Assembly: GCF_009883635.2 (NCBI RefSeq)
Contig: NZ_CP026115.2
Location: 806,001 to 870,000, forward strand
Direction: 5' to 3'
Length of the DNA stretch: 64,000 nt
Origin: Pseudomonas putida
Lineage (GTDB): Bacteria; Pseudomonadota; Gammaproteobacteria; Pseudomonadales; Pseudomonadaceae
A program made the translations under genes and the position numbers. Shown here piece after piece: positions 36,558-48,258 of the stretch (the stretch's first letter is position 1; each line of letters begins with the position of its first letter). The notes under the pieces were generated by a model. It was not told the origin of the DNA. It saw only the letters and a program-made list of their open reading frames with translations, and did no database searches.

Positions 36558-36859
36558 CTGATATCGAAGAGTTTTTCGAAATTGGAAATGGCCAGGATCT
36601 TGCGCACGTCGGAGCTGGCATGCACCACGCGCACGTCCGAGTCGTCACCCCCGGCATGATCACGCAGCAACAGCAGCATGCCCAGCGCAGAGCTGTCCAG
36701 ATAGGTGGCGTCCTTCAAGTCGACTACCACCGAATCGGGCCTTTTAGGCTGGCGCTCGTAGGCATCACGGAATTCCTGATGCTTGCCGAAATCGAAACGC
36801 CCCTTGACCTTGATCGTGAGCTTTTTCCCGTCCTGCGAAAAATCTGTCTCGACTGCCAT
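36554..36859 (-). CDS. hsbA: HsbA: STAS-domain anti-sigma factor antagonist
   Basis: 101-residue STAS protein. The phosphorylatable serine lies in LKDATYLDSSALGML (Ser56). Family knowledge from P. aeruginosa: unphosphorylated HsbA binds the anti-sigma factor FlgM and frees FliA, while phosphorylated HsbA favours the biofilm pathway. It is first in the hsbA-hsbR-hptB unit and overlaps hsbR by 4 bases. Confidence 0.93.
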   Translation of the reverse strand: MAVETDFSQDGKKLTIKVKGRFDFGKHQEFRDAYERQPKRPDSVVVDLKDATYLDSSALGMLLLLRDHAGGDDSDVRVVHASSDVRKILAISNFEKLFDIS

Positions 36860-36932
36860 GCTAGCGATTCCTTCGATGATGGCGAATGCAACTCTTCAAG
36901 GTTTAGCAGCCCGATGCAGGAGTGGCAAGGTA

Positions 36933-37035
36933 GCCTGTGCCGGCCTCTTCGCGGGGCAAGCCCGCTCCTACAGGATCTCTACAGCCGTCGGGCCTTATGT
37001 CACCTTTGTGGGAGCGGGCTTGCCCTGCGAAGAGC
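36933..37035. repeat. REP inverted pair between hsbA and fliJ
   Basis: The left arm 36933-36974 (GCCTGTGCCGGCCTCTTCGC and on to CTCCTACAGG) and the right arm 37007-37035 (TGTGGGAGCGGGCTTGCCCT onward) are imperfect inverted copies of the GTAGGAGCGGGCTTG REP family. They mark the 3' end of the fliEFGHIJ unit. Confidence 0.88.
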
Positions 37036-37045
37036 CCATTACAGG

Positions 37046-37498
37046 TTACACATGACCTTGCCTTGGCAAGCGTTGCGACAGCTCGTCCAGCAAACGCTGC
37101 TCGCGCTTGTCTTCGGCCCGCCGTGCCTCGTCCATGTAGCGCTGCACCAGCTTGCGCAACCCTTCCACCCTGGCGTAGGCCTGCTGCCAGGTACCGCGGG
37201 CATTCTTCAGGTTGTTCTCATGCCAGGCCAGGCTTTGCCGCTGCTGGGTCATGGCCGTTTCCAGCTGGGCCAGGAAGCGCTGGTAATTGAGCAGCCAGCT
37301 GCCATTCACCCCTTGCCCGCCACGATTGATCCACTGCGCCTGGTACCCTTCGCGGAACGATTCCAGCTCGGTCAGCTTGGCCTGGGCCTGAACCACCTGC
37401 TGCTGGAAGTGCCCCACGCGCTGGGCAGCCTTGCGCTCCGCCTCTTCGGCCATGTTGACCACAGGGGCCAGGCGCGCAGCGCGACCGGGCAGGCTCAT
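37046..37498 (-). CDS. fliJ: Flagellar export chaperone FliJ
   Basis: 150-residue coiled-coil protein rich in Gln/Arg/Glu and without membrane segments (ERKAAQRVGHFQQQVVQAQA; LRKLVQRYMDEARRAEDKRE). It is the stalk of the FliHIJ export ATPase. It starts 6 bases after the fliI stop and is the last gene of the fliEFGHIJ unit. Confidence 0.95.
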   Translation of the reverse strand: MSLPGRAARLAPVVNMAEEAERKAAQRVGHFQQQVVQAQAKLTELESFREGYQAQWINRGGQGVNGSWLLNYQRFLAQLETAMTQQRQSLAWHENNLKNARGTWQQAYARVEGLRKLVQRYMDEARRAEDKREQRLLDELSQRLPRQGHV

Positions 37499-37504
37499 GG
37501 CTTA

Positions 37505-38863
37505 TCAGCCCTTGGCCGGAGGCGTGAAGATCGCCCCCAGCTGGTCGCGGCTCTGGCCCATGCCGACATTCTCATCCAGGCCCTGGCGCAGGAAGTCCAC
37601 CAGCCTGGGCTGCAAGGCAATGGCCAGGTCGGTTTCCGGATCGCCGCCGGCGACATAGGCGCCCACGCTGATGAGGTCGCGGCTCTGGGACAGGCGCGAC
37701 CACAGTTGCTTGAATTTCTGTGCCTGGCGCAAGTGGTCGGCATCCACCACCTGCGGCATGACCCGGCTGATCGAGGCCTCGATGTCGATGGCCGGATAAT
37801 GACCTTCCTCGGCCAACCGCCGTGAGAGCACGAAGTGGCCGTCGAGCACGCCCCGCGCCGAGTCGGCGATCGGGTCCTGCTGGTCGTCCCCTTCGGACAA
37901 CACGGTGTAGAACGCGGTGATCGAACCACCGCCGGGCTCGCCGTTACCGGCGCGCTCCACCAGCTTGGGCAGTTTGGCGAACACCGACGGCGGGTAGCCA
38001 CGCGTAGCCGGCGGCTCGCCGATGGCCAAGGCAATTTCGCGCTGGGCCTGGGCGAAACGGGTCAGGGAGTCCATCAGCAGCAGGACGTTCTTGCCCTTGT
38101 CGCGGAAGTACTCGGCAATGCGCGTGCAGTACATGGCTGCGCGCAAGCGCATCAGTGGCGCATCATCCGCAGGCGATGCCACCACCACCGAGCGCTTGAG
38201 CCCCTCTTCGCCGAGGATGTGCTCGATGAACTCCTTGACTTCGCGGCCCCGCTCGCCGATCAGGCCAACCACGATGATGTCCGCCTCGGTGAAGCGGGTC
38301 ATCATGCCCAGCAACACCGATTTACCCACGCCGGTACCGGCAAAAAGCCCCAGGCGCTGGCCGCGACCGACGGTGAGCAGGCCGTTGATGCTGCGAATGC
38401 CCACGTCCAGCGGCGCGCTGATCGGGTCACGGTTGAGCGGGTTGATGATCGGGCCGTCCATCGGCACCCAGTCCTCGGCACGCATGCCGCCCTTGCCGTC
38501 GAGCGCGCGCCCGGCACCGTCGAGCACCCGGCCGAGCATGCTCATGCCCATGGGCAGGCGACCACTGTCGTCCAGCGGCACCACCCGCGCACCTGGCGCG
38601 ATGCCGGCAATACTGCCCACCGGCATCAGGAATACTTTGTTGCCGGCAAAGCCCATCACCTCCGCTTCGACCTGCACCGGGTGGTAGCTGTCGTCGTTGA
38701 TCACCAGGCAACGCCCGCCTACCGCGGCGCGCAAACCTTCGGCTTCGAGGGTGAGGCCGACCATGCGCAACAGGCGGCCTTCGACCACCGGCTGCACCGG
38801 CAACTCGATCGCCTCGGCGTAGCCGCCCAGGCGCTTGCCGAAGCTGGTGCGGTCAAGGCGCAT
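37505..38863 (-). CDS. fliI: Flagellum-specific export ATPase FliI
   Basis: 452-residue ATPase like the F1 beta subunit. Walker A is [17 protein letters not shown], Walker B is [20 protein letters not shown], and the family block [19 protein letters not shown] is present. The ATG at 38863 ([15 protein letters not shown]) is chosen; the open frame further upstream only reads through fliH. The start overlaps fliH by 11 bases. Confidence 0.98.
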   Translation of the reverse strand: MRLDRTSFGKRLGGYAEAIELPVQPVVEGRLLRMVGLTLEAEGLRAAVGGRCLVINDDSYHPVQVEAEVMGFAGNKVFLMPVGSIAGIAPGARVVPLDDSGRLPMGMSMLGRVLDGAGRALDGKGGMRAEDWVPMDGPIINPLNRDPISAPLDVGIRSINGLLTVGRGQRLGLFAGTGVGKSVLLGMMTRFTEADIIVVGLIGERGREVKEFIEHILGEEGLKRSVVVASPADDAPLMRLRAAMYCTRIAEYFRDKGKNVLLLMDSLTRFAQAQREIALAIGEPPATRGYPPSVFAKLPKLVERAGNGEPGGGSITAFYTVLSEGDDQQDPIADSARGVLDGHFVLSRRLAEEGHYPAIDIEASISRVMPQVVDADHLRQAQKFKQLWSRLSQSRDLISVGAYVAGGDPETDLAIALQPRLVDFLRQGLDENVGMGQSRDQLGAIFTPPAKG

Positions 38864-39614
38864 CGCTAGCGTCCAGTTCGACCGACAGGTCCGCAGCCGC
38901 CGGGTGCAGGGCCTGGTCATGCAGCTGATCGAACAATTGCGCCACGGCCTTCTCGACGCGGGTTTCCATGGTCGCGTCGATGCGACTGTGCAGGGTCTCG
39001 ATGCGGCAGCCGCCCGGCAGCAGGGCTTCGTCTTCGAGCAGCTTCCAGCGCTCCTCATGACGTTCGCGCAGGGCCTTGGCCAGCTCGAAATCCTGCGGAT
39101 TGAGATGGATACGGATGTTGTCGGCGCCCATCGGCAGCAACTTCAGCGCCTCGCGCAGCACCTGGGTGATCTGGCTGGAGTCGCTGCGCAGTTCCCGGCC
39201 GATGACCTGGCGCGCCATATGGGCGACCAGATGCACCATACTGCGTTCGATCTGCGTGTCCTGCTCGGCAATCGGCTCCAGCAAATGACCCATCAGCTGC
39301 TCCAGGCTGGCCAGCTTGGCGGCAAGCGCCTCCTCGGCCTCCTGACGCACCTTCAGTTGCGTGCTGTGAAAGCCCTCACGCTCGCCGGTGGCGAAGCCTT
39401 CGTTGTAGGCCTCCTGGCGGATCGCTTCGAGCTCTTCGAGGGTCAGCGGCTGGACTTCTTCCAGCGGCACTTCCTCGACTTCTTCGACGACTTCCGGCTC
39501 TGGCTCGGGTTCCGGCTCAGGCTCCGGGTCGAAGCTGGGCAGCGCCCAGACATCGACGCCCTCGAGGTCGCGGGCACGAATCAGGTCGCTGGGGTGGGAT
39601 TCTTTGGTGGGCAT
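38853..39614 (-). CDS. fliH: Flagellar export ATPase regulator FliH
   Basis: 253-residue negative regulator of FliI. The N-terminal region has a striking (PE)n acidic run ([13 protein letters not shown], residues 29-41) followed by [15 protein letters not shown] helical region with spaced Gly and the C-terminal FliI-binding domain (about 130-250, [18 protein letters not shown]) complete the protein. It lies downstream of fliG, with a REP pair in the gap. Confidence 0.95.
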   Translation of the reverse strand: MPTKESHPSDLIRARDLEGVDVWALPSFDPEPEPEPEPEPEVVEEVEEVPLEEVQPLTLEELEAIRQEAYNEGFATGEREGFHSTQLKVRQEAEEALAAKLASLEQLMGHLLEPIAEQDTQIERSMVHLVAHMARQVIGRELRSDSSQITQVLREALKLLPMGADNIRIHLNPQDFELAKALRERHEERWKLLEDEALLPGGCRIETLHSRIDATMETRVEKAVAQLFDQLHDQALHPAAADLSVELDASDAP

Positions 39615-39639
39615 GTCTTCAGCTACTCATCAACTGCCT

Positions 39640-39728
39640 CTGTAGGAGCGGGCTTGCCCCGCGAACACCGGCGAAGCCGGTGCCACTCACCGCGGCGCCT
39701 GCTTCGCGGGACAAGCCCGCTCCTACAG
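39640..39728. repeat. REP inverted pair between fliG and fliH
   Basis: The arms CTGTAGGAGCGGGCTTG (39640 on, to about 39667) and CAAGCCCGCTCCTACAG (to 39728) are inverted. They flank a smaller palindrome CACCGGCGAAGCCGGTG. It lies within the fliEFGHIJ run and so may change expression of fliHIJ relative to fliEFG. Confidence 0.9.
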
Positions 39729-39749
39729 GGATTTATGCTGCCTGCAAGA

Positions 39750-40769
39750 TCAGATCATTTCCTCGGCACCCTTGCCGCCGAGCACGATCTCGCCGGCCTC
39801 GGCCATGCGTCGGGCGATGGTGAGGATCTCTTTCTGCGCCGTTTCCACGTCGCTGACGCGCACCGGGCCCTTGGCCTCGAGGTCGTCGCGCAGCAGCTCG
39901 GAAGCACGCTTGGACATGTTCTTGAAAATCTTGTCCTTGACCCGCTCGTCGGCACCCTTGAGCGACACCACCAGCACGTCGGACGACACTTCGCGCAGCA
40001 GCGCCTGGATGCCGCGGTCGTCGACATCGGCCAGGTTGTTGAAGACGAACATCAGGTCTTCGATCTGCTCCGACAGGTCGCTGTCGATCTCGCGGATCGC
40101 GTCCATCAGTGCGCCTTCCACCGAGCTGTCGAGGAAGTTCATGATGTCGGCAGCGCGCTTAATACCGCCCAGGGTGGTGCGCGCCGCATTGGAGTTGCCC
40201 GAGAACTGCTTCTCGAGGATCTGGTTCAGCTCCTTGAGCGCCGCCGGTTGCACGGTATTGAGCGACGACACGCGCAGGACGATGTCCAGGCGCACCTTGT
40301 GGTCGAAGTTGCTCAGCACTTCACCGGCCTGGTCGGGGTCGAGGTAGGCGACCACGATGGCCTGGATCTGCGGGTGCTCGTAGCGGATCACATCGGCCAC
40401 GGCACGCGGTTCCATCCATTTGAGGCTGTCCAGGCCGCTGGTATTGCCACCCAGCAGGATGCGATCGACCAGGCCGTTGGCCTTGTCCTCGCCCAGGGCC
40501 TGGTTGAGCATCTTGCGGATGTAAGCGTCAGAGCCGACGCCCAGACTGGTCTGGTCGCCGACGATCTCGACGAACTCGCTCATCACCTGCTCGACCTGAT
40601 CACGATGCACGGTGCCCATCTGCGCCATCGCCACACCGACCCGCTGCACTTCCTTCGGGCCCATGTGCCGCAGCACCTGTGCAGCATCGGTCTCACCGAG
40701 CGACAGCAGCAGGATCGCGGCCTTGTCGACACGGCTCAGCTTGGCGGTAATGGCTCGATTGTCACTCAT
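39750..40769 (-). CDS. fliG: Flagellar motor switch protein FliG
   Basis: 339-residue C-ring protein with the N-terminal FliF-binding domain, middle armadillo domain (WMEPRAVADVIRYEHPQIQA) and C-terminal torque domain with the charged helix (VKDKIFKNMSKRASELLRDD and VETAQKEILTIARRMAEAGE). The start overlaps the fliF end by 8 bases. Confidence 0.98.
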   Translation of the reverse strand: MSDNRAITAKLSRVDKAAILLLSLGETDAAQVLRHMGPKEVQRVGVAMAQMGTVHRDQVEQVMSEFVEIVGDQTSLGVGSDAYIRKMLNQALGEDKANGLVDRILLGGNTSGLDSLKWMEPRAVADVIRYEHPQIQAIVVAYLDPDQAGEVLSNFDHKVRLDIVLRVSSLNTVQPAALKELNQILEKQFSGNSNAARTTLGGIKRAADIMNFLDSSVEGALMDAIREIDSDLSEQIEDLMFVFNNLADVDDRGIQALLREVSSDVLVVSLKGADERVKDKIFKNMSKRASELLRDDLEAKGPVRVSDVETAQKEILTIARRMAEAGEIVLGGKGAEEMI

Positions 40770-42537
40770 CGGCGTTGATCCACTCTTTGACGACCTGGGC
40801 TACGCGGCCCGGGTCTTCGGCCACCAGGCCTTTGATTGCGTTGAGCTGTGCTTCGTAACCCTCGGTCGGGCTCGGCAACAGAATGCTTGACGGGCCACCG
40901 AGGCTGACACGGTCGTTGGCCAGTTCGCCATCCAGACCGATCATCCCGCCCAGTTCCATGTCGCTGTCCGCAGCAGCCTGCTTGCCGCCACCAGTGATGT
41001 TGTTGAGGACCGGACGCAGCACACCGAACACCAGCACCAGGATGAACAGCACGCCCAGCACCTGCTTGACGATGTCCCAGAACCACGGTTGCTGGTAGAA
41101 CGCGATATCGGCGATCTCTTCGCCACGGTCGGCGGCGAACGGCACGTTGATCACGGTCACGCTGTCGCCACGGCTGGCATCGAAGCCCACCGCGTCCTGC
41201 ACCAGGCGCGTGAAGCGCGCCAGGTCTTCGGCGCCCCATGGGGCACGGGTGGTTTCACCACTGGCATCGACCTTGACCTGGTCGTCGACCACCACCGCCA
41301 CCGACAGGCGGGTCAGGCGACCTTGCTGCTGGCGGGTGTGGCTGATGGAGCGGTCCAGCTCGAAGTTCTTTGTGGTCTGCTCACGCTTGTCCGACGGGTA
41401 CGGCGCCAGCATCGGCTGGCCGGTAGCCGGGTCCATGATCTGCTGGCCATTGGCATCCACCAGTGGCTGACCCGGCTGGATGGCACCGGCCGGCGCCGCA
41501 GCGCCACCGGTGGTTTGCGGCGCCGAGGCCGGGCCTGGCGGCTGGTTGCTCAGCGCGCCCGGCACGCCCTGCGGGCCCTGGCTGCTGGCACGCTGTTCGT
41601 TGACCGCTTGCTCGCTGCGCAGCGCCGGCTGGTCCGGGTTGAACTGCTCGGAGGTCGACTCGACCGCACTGAAGTCCAGGTCAGCGGACACTTCTGCCTT
41701 GTAGCGGTCATTGCCCAGCACCGGCTGCAGGATGTTGTGCACACGCTGGGTCAGCATGCCTTCCATGCGGCGGCTGTAGTCGAACTGCTTGCCGGCCATG
41801 GTCAGCGCGGTGTCCTGCAGCTGCTCGGAGAGCAGGTTGCCACGCTGGTCGACCACGGTGACCTGCGACTTGTCCAGCTCGGGCACACTGGTGGCGACCA
41901 GATTGACGATGGCCATGACCTGACCGGCTTCCAGCGAACGGCCCGGATACAGCTCGACCAGTACCGAAGCGCTTGGCTTGCGCTCGTCACGCACGAACAC
42001 CGAGCTTTTCGGGATCGCCAGGTGCACGCGAGCGGCCTTGACGTTGTTCAGGCTGGAAACGGTACGCGCCAGCTCACCTTCCAGGCTGCGGCGATAACGG
42101 GTGGCTTCCATGAACTGGCTGGTGCCCAGCCCCTGCTCTTTGTCGAGCAGCTCGAAGCCGACATTGCCATCGCTCGGCGCCACGCCGGCCGCCGCCAGTT
42201 TCAGGCGCGCACGGGAGAGGTCGTCGGCCTTGACCAGCAGAGCACCGGAGTTGGGCTCGACGTGATAGGGAATGTCTGCGGAGGCCAGAGTGTCCATGAC
42301 CTGCTTGGTGTCCATGCCGGCCAGGCTGCCGTACAGCGGCCGGTAATCCGGCTGCTGCGACCACAGCACCACGGCGAAGCCGATCGCCACGCTCGCCGCC
42401 AACCCGACCAGCAGGCCGACCTGACGCAGCATGGGCATCTGCGAGATGTTTTCCAGAAACGCCATGTTGAACCGCGCTGGCTTGGAACCTGGCGCACCGC
42501 TCTTGGCGGGGGCGTTATCGACGACTGCTTCAGCCAT
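40762..42537 (-). CDS. fliF: Flagellar MS-ring protein FliF
   Basis: 591-residue MS-ring subunit with two transmembrane helices (about residues 40-60 and 455-475), ring-building domains (GALLVKADDLSRARLKLA, VHLAIPKSSVFVRDERKPSA) and the C-terminal FliG-binding tail (VAQVVKEWINADE). It lies 15 bases after fliE and overlaps fliG. Confidence 0.98.
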   Translation of the reverse strand: MAEAVVDNAPAKSGAPGSKPARFNMAFLENISQMPMLRQVGLLVGLAASVAIGFAVVLWSQQPDYRPLYGSLAGMDTKQVMDTLASADIPYHVEPNSGALLVKADDLSRARLKLAAAGVAPSDGNVGFELLDKEQGLGTSQFMEATRYRRSLEGELARTVSSLNNVKAARVHLAIPKSSVFVRDERKPSASVLVELYPGRSLEAGQVMAIVNLVATSVPELDKSQVTVVDQRGNLLSEQLQDTALTMAGKQFDYSRRMEGMLTQRVHNILQPVLGNDRYKAEVSADLDFSAVESTSEQFNPDQPALRSEQAVNEQRASSQGPQGVPGALSNQPPGPASAPQTTGGAAAPAGAIQPGQPLVDANGQQIMDPATGQPMLAPYPSDKREQTTKNFELDRSISHTRQQQGRLTRLSVAVVVDDQVKVDASGETTRAPWGAEDLARFTRLVQDAVGFDASRGDSVTVINVPFAADRGEEIADIAFYQQPWFWDIVKQVLGVLFILVLVFGVLRPVLNNITGGGKQAAADSDMELGGMIGLDGELANDRVSLGGPSSILLPSPTEGYEAQLNAIKGLVAEDPGRVAQVVKEWINADE

Positions 42538-42552
42538 GACTTACTTCCGTCC

Positions 42553-42885
42553 TCAAACCGGCATCTGCATGATGTCCTGGTACGCCTGGACCAGCTTGTT
42601 GCGTACCTGAGTCAACGCCTGCATGGACACGCTGGCTTTCTGCGAGGCGATCATCACGTCAGTCAAGTCGACACCGCTCTTGCCGATCTCGAAGGCATTG
42701 GCGAGCTGGGTTGAGGCCTGCTGGGTCTCGCTGACCTTGCCGATGGCCTGGCCGAGCATGTCGGCAAAGGTGCTTTGGCCAGGCGCCAGCTCGGGGGCAG
42801 CGGTGGCTTTGGGCAACGACATGGCATCGGCCTGCATGGCCCGCATGTCCAACATCAGACGATTGAATTCAACACCTTGGCTCAT
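42553..42885 (-). CDS. fliE: Flagellar hook-basal body protein FliE
   Basis: 110-residue MS-ring/rod adapter. The ATG at 42885 ([14 protein letters not shown]) is preceded by AGAAGG; an upstream in-frame codon would add 12 charged residues. The C-terminal block [20 protein letters not shown] and [17 protein letters not shown] are family hallmarks. It is first in the fliEFGHIJ unit and has a sigma-54 promoter just upstream. Confidence 0.97.
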   Translation of the reverse strand: MSQGVEFNRLMLDMRAMQADAMSLPKATAAPELAPGQSTFADMLGQAIGKVSETQQASTQLANAFEIGKSGVDLTDVMIASQKASVSMQALTQVRNKLVQAYQDIMQMPV

Positions 42886-42944
42886 GACCTTCTCTCTCCG
42901 GCGGCCGCATTTTTTTGACACTCATGCGGCGGATAGCCCTGAAC

Positions 42945-42962
42945 TAGCAACTCATGTGCCAG
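42945..42962 (-). promoter_or_regulatory. Sigma-54 promoter of the fliE operon
   Basis: Minus strand CTGGCACATGAGTTGCTA: GG (42960-42959), 10 bases, GC (42948-42947). It is a near-perfect match to TGGCACG-N4-TTGC. A GTCAAAAAAATG sequence downstream (about 42909-42921, minus) resembles half of a FleQ box, consistent with FleQ binding in the leader. Confidence 0.88.
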
Positions 42963-42992
42963 CCCGCACCGCAAACATATAAATGACTGTCT

Positions 42993-44368
<1,376 letters not shown>

Positions 44369-44369
<1 letters not shown>

Positions 44370-45586
44370 CACACGACCTCCGTTGCCTGCCCGTCGATCA
44401 ACGGCAGCTCAACCTTTACACATGTGCCACGCCCGACTTTCGAGCGCAGCTGTAGCTTGCCCTGATGCGCACGCACCACAGCCTTGACCACCGCCAGCCC
44501 CAACCCGGTCCCAGTAGCCTTGGTAGTCAGGAAGGGTTCGCCCAGGCGCCCCAGCAACTGCGCATCGATACCACTGCCGGCATCGCTGATGTTCAAGTGC
44601 AGGGTGTGCTCACGACGAAACAGGTGCACCTTGAGCCGCGCCGGGCTGTCACTGGCCTGCAAGGCGTTCTCGACCAGGTTGAGCAAGGCACCGACCAGGG
44701 TGTCGCGATTGCACAGCAACTCACCCAGCTGGCTGTCGCACTGCCAGCGCACCGCATGCCCTTGCACATGGGGTTGGGCCGCTTGTTGCAGGGCCTGGAA
44801 CAGGCCCTTCGGGGTCAGCCGGTCACCCAGCGGCAGCTCGCCACGGGCAAACACCAACATGTCACGCACCTGGTGCTCCAGTTCGTGCAGGCGCTCCTTC
44901 AGGCTGCCGGCAAAGCGCTGGCGGGTTTCTGGCGCAAGCTCGCGCTCAGCGTCAGCCAGATGGCTGGCATAGAGCATGGCCGCCGACAGCGGCGTGCGGA
45001 TCTGATGGGCCAGCGAGGCGACCATGCGCCCCAGGGAAGACAGGCGCTCATGCCGGGCCAGCTGATCCTGCAGGCGACGGGTTTCAGTCAGGTCGTTGAG
45101 CAGCACCAGCTGGCCGGGCTCGGCATCCAGCGAACGCGTGGCAATGGACAGGCGACGACCATCACGCAGCGAGACTTCATGGCCGTCATCCTCGCGCGGG
45201 GCGAAGCTGCGGGCGATCACCTGGCGCCACAGCTGGCCGACCAGCGGCTCGCCGAGCAATTCGCAGGCTGCCGGGTTGGCTTCACGCACCAGGCCCTGGT
45301 CGTCGATAACAATCACCCCGCCCGGCAGCAGGTCGAGCAGGTTCTGCAGGCGGTTGGCCAGGCGCTCCTTCTCGTTCAGCTCGGCCATGCGCTGCTGACC
45401 GACCACCGCCAACTCGCCCTTGAGCTCGCTGACGCGGGCCTCGAGCATGCTGTAGGACTGGTTGAGTTGGGTGGATACCTGATTGAACAGGGCGAATGCC
45501 TGCTCCAGCCCCTGTCGACTCTCCTGTTCGACCGGGGTACGCCCCTGCGGATCAGGGACTCGGGAAAAGTGGGCGGCCTGGGGCAT
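44369..45586 (-). CDS. fleS: Flagellar sensor histidine kinase FleS
   Basis: 405-residue soluble kinase with a coiled coil (about 20-80), a PAS domain (about 85-185, LLDLLPGGVIVIDDQGLVRE), a HisKA region with the phospho-acceptor His in MVASLAHQIRTPLSAAMLY, and a HATPase with N-box LLNLVENALQASD and GTGLGLAVVKAVV. It lacks membrane segments, so it senses a cytoplasmic signal. It is the partner of FleR, with which it overlaps. Confidence 0.97.
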
Positions 45587-45638
45587 CGTGCTCTCTCGCG
45601 TGGCTGACCGTCATAAAAACGGTGTGGTGCCAGCGGTG

Positions 45639-45656
45639 TAGCAATAGCCGTGCCGG
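45639..45656 (-). promoter_or_regulatory. Sigma-54 promoter of fleSR
   Basis: Minus strand CCGGCACGGCTATTGCTA: GG (45654-45653), 10 bases, GC (45642-45641). It matches TGGCACG-N4-TTGC except at the first base. It lies about 55 bases before the fleS ATG and fits FleQ control of fleSR. Confidence 0.85.
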
Positions 45657-45700
45657 GGATGGGGCTTCGGGGTGAACGGTTTTGGAGGTGTGGCGGGGCA

Positions 45701-45734
45701 TAGATCGAGCGCCGCGCGGGCGGCGCTCGATCTA
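45701..45734. repeat. Perfect 15-bp hairpin, short REP-like element between fleQ and fleS
   Basis: TAGATCGAGCGCCGC, loop GCGG, GCGGCGCTCGATCTA. The core GATCGAGCGCCG is shared with the 52-bp inverted repeat at 32815-33037, so this is a short member of the same family. It may also end fleQ transcripts, although no U-run follows. Confidence 0.85.
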
Positions 45735-45775
45735 CGCCCCAACATCACACTCAAGGCATACACTCAAAAGCGGAA

Positions 45776-47251
<1,476 letters not shown>

Positions 47252-47365
47252 CCAATAGCAACTTCCCTAGTCATATCGGCGCCCTTCTCAGGGCATGCTC
47301 GACATCTCCGACTGAATGGTCAGTGTTCGGACGTCTGAAATTCGAAAACAGCCACTAGTAAAGTC

Positions 47366-47400
47366 AAAAAATCCCGTGCAGTCAAATTAATGGCGCACGG
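47366..47400 (-). terminator. Intrinsic terminator after fliT
   Basis: Minus strand CCGTGC, 15-base loop, GCACGG, then GA and six U. The stem is short, but a U-run follows. It lies 19 bases after the fliT stop, and separates fliT from the fleQ promoter region. Confidence 0.65.
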
Positions 47401-47418
47401 CTTTCTGTTCATCTGTGG

Positions 47419-47715
47419 TCAACTGAACAGATGGTATACCTTGGCAGCGTTTTTCGCCTGACGGATTTGCGTCATCTCGTCGACTATTGATTGACGCTCG
47501 CCACTTGCAACGTCGATTAATTGCCGATAAACGTCGAGCAGCTGTTCCAGGCTGTCGCGAACATCCGCTTCCTGGCCCTGCGCCTCTCCCAGCACATCAT
47601 TGATGCGCAGGCGGCATTCCAGGTCCAGCTCACCCACGGCATCCCAATCGCGCTTTTCCAGCGCCGTCAGCAGCAGCTGACGGGTCTGTTCGATACGGCT
47701 GATCACATCGTTCAT
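47419..47715 (-). CDS. fliT: Flagellar chaperone FliT (putative)
   Basis: 98-residue small helical protein (MNDVISRIEQTRQLLLTALE). The ATG at 47715 is chosen because the longer frame begins inside fliS. FliT-type proteins are chaperones for the FliD cap and bind export components. The sequence is weakly conserved, so the call rests on size, helix content and position directly after fliS (14-base gap). Confidence 0.8.
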   Translation of the reverse strand: MNDVISRIEQTRQLLLTALEKRDWDAVGELDLECRLRINDVLGEAQGQEADVRDSLEQLLDVYRQLIDVASGERQSIVDEMTQIRQAKNAAKVYHLFS

Positions 47716-47729
47716 GTCATGCTCCTTGC

Positions 47730-48125
47730 TCAGGAAGCCGACGACTGGTCGCCGATTGCGTCCCAACCTTCTTTGACGGTAATCAGCAGGCGCGCTACTT
47801 CGTCGATGATGGCCGGGTCGTTCTTGACGTTGGCCTCGATCAGGCGCCGGCTCATGTAAGTGTACAGGCTGTCCAGCTCGGCCAGGCTGTCGGCGTGGTT
47901 TTCCAGGTCCAGGCCTTCCCGCAGGCCACCGATGATGTCGATGACCTTGCCGATCAGAATGCCCTTCTGGGCGACATCGTTGCGCGCCATGGCACCTTTG
48001 GCCTGGGCCATGCGATCGAGTCCGCCTTGCATGAGCATCTGTACCAGGCGGTGCGGACTGGCTTCAGACGTCTGGGCCACACCGTTGACTTTCTGGTATT
48101 GCCGAAGGGCCAACATCGGGTTCAT
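47730..48125 (-). CDS. fliS: Flagellin export chaperone FliS
   Basis: 131-residue cytoplasmic chaperone that binds the FliC C-terminus. The family blocks are ALRQYQKVNG, SPHRLVQMLMQGGLDRMAQA and LYTYMSRRLIEANVKNDPAI. The ATG at 48125 (MNPMLALRQYQ) is chosen; the longer frame adds unrelated basic residues. A sigma-28 type promoter lies just upstream, after the fliD terminator. Confidence 0.96.
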   Translation of the reverse strand: MNPMLALRQYQKVNGVAQTSEASPHRLVQMLMQGGLDRMAQAKGAMARNDVAQKGILIGKVIDIIGGLREGLDLENHADSLAELDSLYTYMSRRLIEANVKNDPAIIDEVARLLITVKEGWDAIGDQSSAS

Positions 48126-48167
48126 GGATCTGCCTCGTTGCTGCGAAAAAGGTTGCTTGTACCTTGT

Positions 48168-48194
48168 GTATCGCCGCCCCGTCAAAAAACTTTA
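48168..48194 (-). promoter_or_regulatory. Candidate sigma-28 (FliA) promoter of fliS-fliT
   Basis: Minus strand TAAA (48194-48191), 15-base spacer, GGCGATAC (48175-48168). The consensus is TAAA-N15-GCCGATAA, so six of eight -10 bases and the exact spacing agree. It lies between the fliD terminator and the fliS ATG (about 43 bases away). Confidence 0.6.
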
Positions 48195-48205
48195 GGGGAA
48201 AAGCG

Positions 48206-48243
48206 AAAAGCCCGGGGCATCCAGAGGACGCCGCCGGGCTTTT
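48206..48243 (-). terminator. Intrinsic terminator after fliD
   Basis: Minus strand AAAAGCCCGG, 18-base loop, CCGGGCTTTT, then CGCTTTTC. The 10-bp stem ends in its U-run. It lies 16 bases after the fliD stop. Confidence 0.8.
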
Positions 48244-48258
48244 GGCAGGATCAGACGA

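Noticed and set aside
15551..39728. Repeated palindromes considered as a CRISPR array
   Set aside because: The copies are far apart, inverted rather than direct, and lack spacers; they are REP elements.
47268..47290. GCCGATAT on the minus strand before fleQ as a sigma-28 -10 box
   Set aside because: No TAAA lies 15 bases upstream, and fleQ is expected to be independent of FliA.
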